Source: Nereocystis luetkeana | Taxonomy: Eukaryota > Sar > Phaeophyceae > Laminariales > Laminariaceae | NCBI GenBank assembly: GCA_031213475.1 | Contig: JARUPZ010000020.1 | Span: 8,793,562 to 8,857,561 of the forward strand | Length of the DNA: 64,000 nucleotides | Reading direction: 5' to 3' | In this document: in pieces, positions 33,960 to 43,098 of the stretch | How positions within the stretch are numbered: the stretch's first letter is position 1 | Layout of the letters: each line of letters opens with the position of its first letter | Notes under the pieces: model-generated | The model's input: the letters and a program-made list of their open reading frames with translations, nothing else | Databases searched by the model: none | What the model was told of the DNA's origin: nothing | Position numbers and translations under genes: made by a program

Positions 33960-36900
33960 GTGAACCAGACGAGAAGCGAGCATAGGCGCCGTTCATGGGC
34001 CACAAGTACGAAGTACAAGCAGTGCATGCTACGGCAGCAGTCAGTAGTGTTGGGCATCTATCGTATCGAAAATGTTTCGAGATATCGGAGTTTTCCATGT
34101 GATAATATCGTGTTTTGCTCTCCATCCCCTGGCACCAGGCACCCCCCGCGGTTTTTCTGCCGACACTGAAGGTGAAAGCTTCGATGTGTCAAGGGTCGAA
34201 GTCGTATCGAGTACGAATACCAGGTAGTTTTTCTCGTGCGTTCGTCGGTATCGCATCGAACTCGTTTCCGATATCGATATCCATCACTATCGATAATGCA
34301 TGCCCATCAAAACGATCCGATAATACTGCTGCAAGTTCCTAATACTGCAGTTCACACATCGGACAGAATTACCCTATATCTTTGGAACTCCTTATTTTTT
34401 TATCGATTCTAGTCATCAGACTGCAGTCACTTACGAGGTATAGTCCATGGGATCGTTCCCCAGCACAGAGAGATCATCGATTCCCACAGGTCATGATCTA
34501 CTACTGTAGATCTTTCAAGGCAGCTATACCATATCTATGATCTGTAGTTCATGTCGCCTGGCGGAAGCCGTATATTCTGCATGATCTCTATTAATAGGAC
34601 TTTCCTGGATCCTGCACAACCTTTCACAACTGCAGGTGATGAACTAGATCATCTGCAGCAGACAGATCAGATAGACAGATCATCATCTGTGCAAGCTGTG
34701 GATCGTTTTCATCGGATTGCGAATTCACTTTTTTCTCCAAGTCGATTTATGCTTGACCGCTTCAAGACTGCAGTCCCGTTTTGGGGACAAACCAGTGAAT
34801 GTTTAAGTAATCAAGATAGTCAGCTCCTCCTCACGTCAACAGCCTCAGAAAAATTACGTGCATCACGCGTCTAAGCAGCAGCTTCTGCCCCCCCCCCCCC
34901 CCCCCCCCTGCCCCCCCCCTATTTTAAATAGGTTGGGTTGGCGTCGATTGGCAACGACACTGTAAAACATGCCGCTCACTACGTGAGTTAGACAAGCAGG
35001 ATACCGTTTTTTTTTTTTGGCGGTTGCCCACAGCTGGTTGTCGAGTTAGATCATATGTGCGAGGTAAAAAGCCTTTACTCCGCACAAGGGAATTGATCGT
35101 ATGACGTAGTGTTCAAGGTAAGGCACCCAAGAGGCAGTTACATAGTACTCCCATTGCTGTCTCTGGAAATGCCTACACCGGAAATTAAATCAACTCATTG
35201 AAGCTGTCATCCATATGCAAGTCCGCCTCACAAGCGGTTCTTCGTAGGATGCAGCTCACCCTTCATGCGACTCGCCGGACACGTCACGGCGCTTCGCGCT
35301 TGGTGCAAGCAATGTCTGCCTGGTCAGTGAAAACCCGACATGCTCCGTCCCGGCATTGTAGGGATGCGAGGGTCTATGGTCATACGACTACGAGCATGCA
35401 TGATAATGAGTACACCCCCGCCCCCTCGCCCCCCCCCTCTCTCTTTTGTTTGAGGTATGGAACTCCTCACATCAGGTGCCTCAGAAAAATAGGTCCAACA
35501 CATTAGTCGCAGGCATTTGCAGCGGTTTCTACCCTGCTCCCCCCCGCTTTCGGATTGACCACTCCAGAAAACAAAACCCACTAGTTCGACGCTTGTTTTC
35601 CATAGGCAAGAAAGTCCACCCCACAAGTGAGGCACTGAAGTGTACGGCACAGCAGTTGTGCAGACCAGTACATTGTTTCTTGTTTCGAAGTATCACGTCG
35701 AAACTCGACCTTAGGGTCTCCAAACCAAGGGGCTTTCGCTGATTGTCGCCTCAAACCCCGGCCAAGCGAGAACGTTGATTCAGTTCGCACGTAGTTTTCA
35801 GCCAATCCCAGGAGCAAAGCCCAGGGGACACAGCGCCGAATACCCCACGTTCCGGGTACGTATGACCAGCATGTGGCACGCACATATGTGTTGCATCACA
35901 CAACACCAGCCTGTGGTTCCCGTAGTCGCCGTCTCCGCTGCCGTTTCCCGACGCTTCGGCCCTTTGTCACCGGGAGCGTCACACTATTTACGGGGGACCG
36001 GTCGCCCCGGTGGTTCAAGTGGTTAACCTCGAATTCTACTTGTGTCTGAGTCCTGGGTTCGAGCCCCAGGTGGGTCGGGCATTTGACCTTATTTGCAAAA
36101 ATAAAAATAAAAAAGGATTCAATTTTTAAGAGCGCCTTCCAGCGTGGGTAGGCATAATTCGATGCGAGTCGACGAGGGAAGAAAAGGCTGAAATCTTCTC
36201 GCGATAAAAATGAAGGCACGTACCGTAGCGGGAAGGGGGTAGAAGAGCCTGCTATGTGACCCCGGATCTGAGTTACGAGTTGGAAGGAGAGAGAGAAGAA
36301 AATGTGCGAAGATAATGAATGGGATGAGCAAACAATAAATAAATAAATAGTGAATACCTGGTAGGACCTACGATACACACAAAAACCTTTATATTTTCCT
36401 ATTTTTTCAACAATATTTTGTCCTGTTAAATATGGCCCCCCGTGATGCCTACGGTTGTACTGTACCCTATCTGCCCGCCGGCCACGGACGCTTTAAGCGT
36501 AGGGTTCCTCTTACGACGCCACACAGGCGCCTGTGCCCGATTTCGCGTGTGTTCCTCCTCATCACTGCTGTGGCTCGTAGCGAGGCATCCGTCGCAGCCT
36601 GCCAATATTTACTTGATCTATTTTTAGGGAGAGAGGATGTTTACTCGTGTAGTTCGTGTACGATACTACTGTCTGATCCTTGTTGCCATGCATCGACCTC
36701 GAGCCACACGGCTCCGGTTCCCTTGCTGATGGCTTCAAACTCCGGTATGTGGCGTCGGCGGCACCGTTTTATTACGTTTGTTGTGGTTCCTTGGCAACAG
36801 GTTTTATTTGTCTCAGAAAACACAAAGGCCCTGTATTCGAGCCAAACTCAACTGTTTCGCACTCTTTCCATGTGCTACGATAAAAAACAGGGGACAGGGG

Positions 36901-39675
36901 ATGACAGAAAAAACAAGCACAGGGGACGCTACAACTCCCCCCCCCCCCCCTTGACGGGAGGCAGCCCACCCTTCATGCCACTCGCCCAACACATCACGTT
37001 TCGCTTCGCGCTTGGTGCGAGCAATGCCTGCCTGGTCGATGGAAACCCGACATGCTCCGCCGCGGCATTGTGGGGATACGGGGGACTATAACTAAGGCCA
37101 TGCATGATATGACTACTCCCCCCCACTCGGTTTTTGGTTGATGTAATGAGCTCCTCACATGAGCCTCAGAAACGTTAGGTCCAAGCATTCGGTATCACGC
37201 GCCTGTAGATATTTCTGCCCTCTGCCTCCCCTCCGTCTCGAACGGGATGCGTGGCCAATGGTCAAATGGCTAAAGCAAGCAACAAATGAGTACGCCCCCC
37301 CCCCCCCCCCCTCCCCCACTCACCCCTCGCCCCCCGGCGCCCCCCCCCACCCTCCCTTGTCTTCGCGCCTCGCTGCGATCAGATCCTGCAAGACGACTTA
37401 CGGGATCTTGACGTGAGAAGAGCTCTGGAGCACTGGACCGGCCGCAACAGGCTGTCTAGAGATGATGCGGACGAGCTTATGGAAGATAACTACCGGTAAA
37501 TATCGTTGGCAATATTTTCACACATCCCACAAATCACGATCCTAGATCATGCACAGACAGATTAGATAGATCATGTAGATCGTGTATGTTTGTCGTCATG
37601 CACACATTTCGAGACAGATCACGACCTGGTAATAGGTGTTCTACAGTAGACCGAAAGCCGTATACATCATGCAGATCCAACCCGGTGAGCATGGTGCGCA
37701 AGATTTGTGCCGTACACATACTATTCAGATCTTATCCAGCGAACATAATCTACTACTTGTAGATCGTGCAGAACGTATTTATAAATCAGGGATCTATCTG
37801 CCCCGAATGATCTACGTATATCATGAACTGGAGCAATGCCTTGCAGGGGTGGTGCCTAGTTTGTTTAGTTCGTCACACGAGGAGATCAACTATCTCCCCC
37901 CTAAACATGACTTTCGAAAAACGCGTCTTAGCGCAAACCCGACGAAGATTTCTATGAGCTAGTCTTATCACGAGGGAGCATAGTAATCAGGACCAAATAT
38001 GCTTGGTAAACATACTGAAATGTATAGTTTTTTGTAGATACGATGGGTCCTGATTAATTTCCCCCCCCCGCCCGGCGCGACCTCCCCCCCTATTTTTTAT
38101 AGGTTGGGTTGGCGTCGGTTGGCAACGACACTGTAAAACAATCCGCTCACTACGTGAGCTATTAATAGACAACCAGGGTACCGTTTTTTTTGTTTTGTTT
38201 TGTTTTGTTTTGGCGGTCGCCCACAGCTGGTTGTCGAGTTAGATCATTTGTGCGAGGCAAAGAACCTTTACTCCGCACAATTGGGAATGATCGTATCACG
38301 TAGTGTTCAAGGCAAGGCACCCAAGAGGCAGTTACATAGTACTCCCGTTGCTGTCTCTGGAAATGCCTACACCGGAAATTAAATCAACACGTTGAAGCTG
38401 TCGTCCATATGCAAGTCCGCCTCAAAAGCGGTTCTTAGCAGGATGCAGCTCACCCTTCATGCGACTCGCCAGACACCTCACGTTTCGCTTCGCGATTGGT
38501 GCAAGCGATGTCTGCCTGGCCGGTGAAAACCCGACATGCTCCGTCCCGGCATTGTAGGGATGCGAGGGTCTATGGTCATGCGACTACGGCCATGCATGAG
38601 ATCGAGTACATCTCTCCTATCGAGTACACCCCCCCCTTAGCACCGTTGTGGTGGCAAGCAATGTCTGCTACGAGCGTGTTTATGGTGGCAGTGGCGATGC
38701 ACGTGTCGGGTGGTATAAAAGCAACATGCCGCGCTTGCTATTAGTTACCTTGCGCGAGAAATTTGAGGCTGGAGTGGATAACACTGCCTGGTGCTTGGGG
38801 TTACGACACCCCTTGAATGTGTGCGTCCATCCTTGCTCTGAAATCGGTACCCCCTCCCCTATTAATAGCCACACGACCACGACCATGCAAAACATGAGTA
38901 CCCCCCCCAACCCCCGTCCACCATGCTCCGTCTCCAAAGCGATGCGTGGTCAACGGTCGAATGACTAAGATGAGCAACAAATGAGTACGCCCCCCCCGCC
39001 CCCCCAACAGCCTCCTCCCGTTCCCCCGACCCCCCCTTCCCGCTCCCCCAACCCCCCTCCCCTTCCCCCCCCATCTTGTTTTTTTTTTTTCCTTTGATTG
39101 TTGCGACACCGTGTTCCCATGGCTCTTGTTTGTCTTGTCCTGCGGGCATCTCACTCCGGGTCAGAATCCAATCGGTTTGCACCAAGATGGCGGAGCTGCA
39201 GAGCTACTGCAAGCTCGCGGGGATAGGCCTCCCTCTCCCGCAGCTGCTCTCGGGCGAAGGCCTGTACAATAGCCGCGACCCTTCTGCGGTCGTGGGGGGG
39301 GGCGGCGGCAGTGGTGGTGGTGGCGGTAGCAGCGGCGACAGCGACTCTGCCCGCCGACGACGCCCCCTTGCATCGGGAGAGCACGGAGCTGGAGCTGGTG
39401 TTGGCGTTCTCCCGGCGGGGACAAGTCGTGACCATCCCCGGTCACAACAAAGCTCACCGCCCCTCATGGAGGCGACGAAGGAGGGGCAGGGTGGAGAGGG
39501 AGAGACCACCTGGCGGCAGACGTTCATCGACGAGGCCTGGAGGGTAGGAGGCGTTTGTCTGAGCGCCTTGGTGTTCACCTCAGCGTTGAAATACTTCAGG
39601 GGGGACGATCCGCTGGGTCTGTGGAGAGACGGTGGCGGTAACGGTGCCGGGGCGGCGGCACAGGACGAGTTGTGA
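33889..39675 (+). CDS. unrecognised membrane-anchored protein (gene span, 5' exons not found)
   Basis: Three plus-strand exons join in phase: APDARQAALDRVDGLLRSF..., then ILQDDLRDLDVRRALEHWTG RNRLSRDDADELMEDNY, then RIQSVCTKMAELQSYCKLAG and onward to a stop at 39675. The product has an N-terminal helical part, a Gly/Ser-rich linker, and a hydrophobic segment VGGVCLSALVFTSALKYF about 30 residues from the C-terminus, so it is probably tail-anchored or single-pass. The HWTGRNRLSRDDA block looks like a conserved core, but I cannot name the family. The gene is convergent with the NDNF-like gene and divergent from TPR. All five family A/B elements in its introns have their C-run 3' end in the gene's sense direction. 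The 5' end should lie between about 32.65 and 33.88 kb or be otherwise missed. Confidence 0.7.
34440..34705 (+). repeat. repeat Q copy
   Basis: TTCATGTCGCCTGGCGGAAG ... CTTTCCTGGATCCTGCACAA CC ... CTGCAGGTGATGAACTAGA. Confidence 0.65.
34916..35432 (+). mobile_element. family B element, near full length
   Basis: Begins TATTTTAAATAGGTTGGGTTG, ends CATGCATGATAATGAGTACA then C-run. Sense to the plus-strand gene. Confidence 0.8.
35988..36445. mobile_element. TTACGGGG MITE, copy 3, split by a SINE
   Basis: Left end TTACGGGGGACC at 35988-36000 is followed by a SINE (36001 to about 36354), after which the MITE resumes at TAGGACCTACG and ends GGCCCCCCGTGATG. The junction carries TACCTGGTA at 36355. 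Confidence 0.7.
36001..36354 (+). mobile_element. tRNA-derived SINE, copy 3 (different head), nested in a MITE
   Basis: Head CCCCGGTGGTTCAAGTGG ... GGGTTCGAGCCCC, a near-perfect B box, differs from copies 1 and 2 but shares part of the body (GATAAAAATGAAGGCACGTACCG). Tail ends in AATA repeats. Confidence 0.75.
36958..37120 (+). mobile_element. family B element, 3' part
   Basis: CAGCCCACCCTTCATGCCAC ... CATGCATGATATGACTACT then C-run. Confidence 0.7.
37231..37312 (+). mobile_element. family A element, partial
   Basis: CTCGAACGGGATGCGTGGCC ... GCAACAAATGAGTACG then C-run; 70 bp before the acceptor at 37383. Sense to the plus-strand gene. Confidence 0.72.
37383..37495 (+). CDS. plus-strand gene, second recognised exon
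   Basis: 37 codons plus two bases, containing VRRALEHWTGRNRLSRDDAD. Acceptor GATCAG follows about 70 bp of C-rich DNA that starts as the tail of a family A element. Donor CG|GTAAAT. Confidence 0.8.
37525..37830 (-). repeat. repeat Q, diverged copy
   Basis: GATC-dense reverse copy with CATGCAGATCCAACCCGG. Confidence 0.5.
37970..38062. mobile_element. TTACGGGG MITE-like, diverged copy 4
   Basis: Retains GCATAGTAATCAGGACCAAAT and GGGTCCTGATTAA; the ends are degraded. Confidence 0.5.
38076..38630 (+). mobile_element. family B element, near full length
   Basis: Begins CCCCCCTATTTTTTATAGG, same order as 34916 with an internal TTTTG array, ends GCATGAGATCGAGTAC. Sense to the plus-strand gene. Confidence 0.8.
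38925..38998 (+). mobile_element. family A element, partial
   Basis: GATGCGTGGTCAACGGTCG ... CAACAAATGAGTACG then C-run. Sense to the plus-strand gene. Confidence 0.72.
39165..39675 (+). CDS. plus-strand gene, terminal exon
   Basis: One base completing Arg, then IQSVCTKMAELQSYCKLAG, a Gly/Ser-rich stretch, an acidic stretch, TWRQTFIDEAWRVGG, a hydrophobic helix and a soluble end ...AAAQDEL with TGA at 39673. The ATG at 39187 has a good context but is internal if the upstream exons are real. Its 3' end has a decayed copy at 39965-40050. Confidence 0.82.
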
Positions 39676-39689
39676 CGCTTTTATTTCAA

Positions 39690-39950
39690 CAGATCGGACA
39701 GATCTACGCCCGCTTAACGACCTACTCTGTAGATCGCTCGGGGTCAAGTAGATTCCTGATGAGTACCTGGCACAATCTTTTCATAGCTCATGTTGCCGGA
39801 TGGAAGCCGTGCATTGTCCGTTTGATTCTACAAGCAGCACATGTTTCCTGGGTGGGATCTGTACTGTACAGATCCTGCACAGCATATCGTAACGGCAGGC
39901 TAGATAGGATCTGTATGATCTATCTGTAGATGATCTGTCCGATGAATGGA
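39690..39950 (+). repeat. repeat Q copy
   Basis: CTCATGTTGCCGGATGGAAG ... TGTTTCCTGGGTGGGATCTG ... GCATATCGTAACGGCAGG. Confidence 0.7.
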
Positions 39951-39964
39951 CGCTTTTTTTGTAG

Positions 39965-40050
39965 GTTCATTCACCTTGGCATTGAAATTGCTCCGGGGCG
40001 GAGGCGATACCCACTGGGTCTGTGAAGACATGGTGGCCGGTAGCAGTGGG
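39965..40050 (+). pseudogene. decayed copy of the terminal exon of the plus-strand gene
   Basis: TTCACCTTGGCATTGAAATT ... CACTGGGTCTGTGAAGAC ATGGTGGC aligns with 39573-39650 of the exon (…TTCACCTCAGCGTTGAAATA…CGCTGGGTCTGTGG). Frame not kept. Confidence 0.7.
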
Positions 40051-40444
40051 AGGGGAGTCATGTCGATTGTATTCACCGCATCAGAAATACCGCTCATATT
40101 TGCCCGCTTAACGGTCTAGATCGCTCGGGGAGGGTAGATCCCTGAACAGTACCCGTGGTATGATCTACGACGCATATTGCCGGGTGGAGGTGGAGGTGTG
40201 ACGCCTTCCTTGCACTTTTTTTGTGGGTCCGTCGCGGCTGGAGGCTGCGTCGCTCGCTCGCTCCCTCTACGGTAGTTCCATGATCATTATTAGTGCGATT
40301 GTATGTATTGTAAGGAGGCATGCTGGCTGCGTTATATAGGGGTTCATCTGCCACTTTCTGAGGCTCCTCCCTCGAGAAATTCTAACGTCTCACCCAAAAA
40401 TTTGCCTTTAATAAGAAAAAAAAAGCATGCACACTATTTTTCAG

Positions 40445-40645
40445 GGCTGATGATCTGTATGATCTAAGCTCATGTTGCCGCTTGGGGGCCGATAATCTTC
40501 ATGCTGTACGAGCACAGTATTTCTGGGTTGGATCTGTACTGTATGTGCAGACCCTGTACAACCTCTCACAACTGCAGGTGGGGAACTAGATAGTCTATCT
40601 GTAGACAGATCAGATAGTTCATGATGATCTATCTGAGGCATGGAA
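40445..40645 (+). repeat. repeat Q copy
   Basis: CTCATGTTGCCGCTTGGGGG ... TTTCTGGGTTGGATCTGTAC ... CTCTCACAACTGCAGG. A further fragment lies at 40090-40185. Confidence 0.68.
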
Positions 40646-40968
40646 GGTTTTAGGTATTCAGAGCAGACAGAGAAAGCCAAAACTAGGTCCTTACATCTTC
40701 CAGAATGGTACCCACGCGTATCGCAAATACGTATACCAGGTACCGAGTGGAACATGATACGAAGTACCTGGTACCTATTTCATGTACCTACCTACGACTG
40801 CGGAGCTTCGAGGACCGAGGAAACGGATGAGCCACGCTTACCACCAGAGATCCACAGGTTGACTCGCGCACACCACCGAAGCAAAGGCAACACACACGCC
40901 CCTTGATGCCGCAAACCGATTGGACAGTAGCAGCACCAGTAGTAGTAGTAGTAGTAGTAGTAGTAATA

Positions 40969-41077
40969 TTACGGTGGACCATAGTTAATAGGACCAAATA
41001 TTAATAAAAATGGGTAAATATATACGGTAGGTTTTATGTTTACCATAGGTCCTACCAGGTATTAACTATGGTCCTGC

Positions 41078-41080
<3 letters not shown>
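40969..41080. mobile_element. TTACGGGG MITE, copy 5, in a TAG microsatellite
   Basis: Inserted in a TAG trinucleotide array, which continues on both sides. Contains an internal TACCAGGTA at 41053 where other copies have only TA. Confidence 0.85.
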
Positions 41081-41111
<31 letters not shown>

Positions 41112-42069
41112 GTAACGAAAGACGCACACGGCAAGCGCTCATCCCGCGGCTTTATTCCTTGGGCGCCGGCGTAGGTTTACGCGGCTTCATTCAATCGTTC
41201 CCATAGACGGCGTTCGATTTCGCGTAAACCACCTTGGTACCACCGACAGCAGCAGCAGATCTCTACTAGCAATGGTTGTTTTCGTCACGACCGTCATATT
41301 CCAGACACGTTTAACCTATACTCCAGCAGTAGTACGATAGTAGCGAGTGACAAACGATGCACACGGCAAGGATTGTACTCACATCAACCCTTTTCGGACT
41401 CCCAGATACAATGGTTGGTAACGTTAGTGTCATCGACCGCCCACGGCTATGTGTGTATGGCATCGTCGAGTTGCGCCCCTTGCCTTGTACGAATGCTTGC
41501 ATTGGGATTCGGATACCACTTTTCACCCCCCCCCCCCCCCCCCCCTTCGTCCAAGCACGCAAGCTTCCGTTGCTGTCGTAGCAAAATGACACTTTCTATC
41601 GTCCAATTCCCCCACTGACGCCCCAGGGATGGTAACCGATCGCCATCAAATCTACTACCAGGTACCAGGTATTAAATATCAATACTACTCTGTAGCCCGT
41701 GATCACAAGAAGGGCTCCGATAATTCTGGAGCGGAAAGAAAGAAGAAGCAAAAGAAAAATAGAAGCAGTTGATTGTTGCCGCGTTTCGACACGGAGACAA
41801 ACCGAGGCCTAGCCACGGAGTCTCGCCAAGCGTGGACTTCCTCCGAACGCGCAACAACCAAAAACAGTGGTTAATCTGTCCACCGTTCTCCAAAGAAAGA
41901 GGCACGGCTAACAAAAAAAAAACGCGCCATACTCGTAGCAAAAACAAAGCAACCGCACCCTTCCCGCTTGGAACAGCGCGCATTCCTCGTCCTTGACCAG
42001 CAAGTAAATGTTCTAGTTATATTCACACAGTAGAGGTAGGCCACCCGGAAGTCTGTTCACCCAGTAGCG

Positions 42070-42545
42070 CAACATTTCGGCATCTCCGGATAATGCAGGG
42101 CATCATCCCTCCGGGGAATGCAACATCCGAGCGCGCGGGGCCCAAGGTTGGTCAACGAGACCCTCGTCCCTCCCCCCGTACGATATGTGGGGATCTCCAA
42201 AGAACGCGGCGTATCATCAAGCGGGGAGAGGCGGCCGAGGAGACCCCCCCCCCCCCCCCCCGGTCACCTGCTAAGCAAGAAAACCCGTCTAAAAAAAGCG
42301 TTTTTTAGTGGGATGGAGCTGACCCTTCATGCGACTCATTCGCCCAACACCTCACGGCGCTCCGAGCTTGGTGCAAGCAAATGTCGGTGAAAAACCCCAA
42401 CCCCACCCACCCGCGCCGCCCCTCTCTACCAACTCCAATCCCCCCTCCCCCCCCGCATGCAACACATCGGAATCTCCGGAGAACGCGACGCATCATCGAG
42501 TCCGCAGAGCGCCTGAGAGGCCGAGGAAACTCCCTCCCCCCCCCC
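42070..42545. repeat. three diverged direct repeats, 3' flank of NDNF-like gene
   Basis: Similar stretches near 42070, 42180 and 42465 share the order cggAATCTCCGGAgAACGC..CGCATCATC. Between copies two and three sits a family B fragment (42306-42387). Confidence 0.55.
42306..42387 (+). mobile_element. family B fragment
   Basis: GGATGGAGCTGACCCTTCAT ... GCAAGCAAATGTCGGTGAAA. 3' flank of the NDNF-like gene. Confidence 0.6.
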
Positions 42546-42597
42546 CCCCCCCCACCCCCCCCTCCCTCGGGTCCTCTTCACTCCTTCCGCCCGTCCG

Positions 42598-43098
42598 TCA
42601 GTCGTTGCTCTCCGAAAGAAGATTGGCGTACCCCGGCCCGGATGCCGCTTCTCCCCGCTCGGGACGGCCGACCAAAAACTCGTCATCAAACCCATCCCCG
42701 CCCCCTCTCCGCTCGCGGCCAAACTCAGTCAACTCGAAACCCCCGCCCCCGCCCCCGGCCTTACCTAGCAACCCTCGGCTCCCACCTCCGCCACCGCCAC
42801 TACCACCACTACCGCTACCACCACCACCACCACCACCACCGCCACCGCTATGACGCCAACCCCACCAACCCCCCCCTCTCGCGGCGGCCCTCCCTCCGCT
42901 GTTGCTACGGGTGAGAGCGTAGACTACCCCCCCGGCGCACGCGGCCATGGCTGCGATCAGGATAGCGAGGTTGGTGGTAACGGAACCGTTCCTTGGCGAT
43001 CCTCCACCGGAGCCTCCGGAGCCACCGGAGGTGCTGCTAGTGCCCGAACTCAGAGATGATTTTGATGACACCAACTGAGCCGCCGGAAAAACCAAGGA
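42598..43098 (-). CDS. NDNF-like gene terminal exon (membrane helix and tail)
   Basis: 166 codons plus TGA. SLVFPAAQLVSSKSSLSS, Ser/Gly linker, NGSVTTNLAILIAAMAACAG GVVYAL membrane helix followed by Arg-containing stop-transfer, then long Gly runs and ...FDDEFLVGRPE...GYANLLSESND. The acceptor CCCTGCAG joins exon M in phase 0. Topology is therefore Nout-Cin. Confidence 0.88.
   Translation of the reverse strand, partial: SLVFPAAQLVSSKSSLSSGTSSTSGGSGGSGGGSPRNGSVTTNLAILIAAMAACAGGVVYALTRSNSGGRAAARGGGWWGWRHSGGGGGGGGGGSGSGGSGGGGGGSRGLLGKAGGGGGGFELTEFGRERRGGGDGFDDEFLVGRPERGEAASGPGYANLLSESND

Larger units (their letters stand above)
39676..42597. other. convergent intergenic interval
   Basis: 3' flanks of two convergent genes. 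Contains a decayed copy of the terminal exon edge, three GATC-rich repeats, a MITE inside a TAG microsatellite, G/C runs and a diverged three-copy repeat (42070-42545). No convincing gene. Confidence 0.6.
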
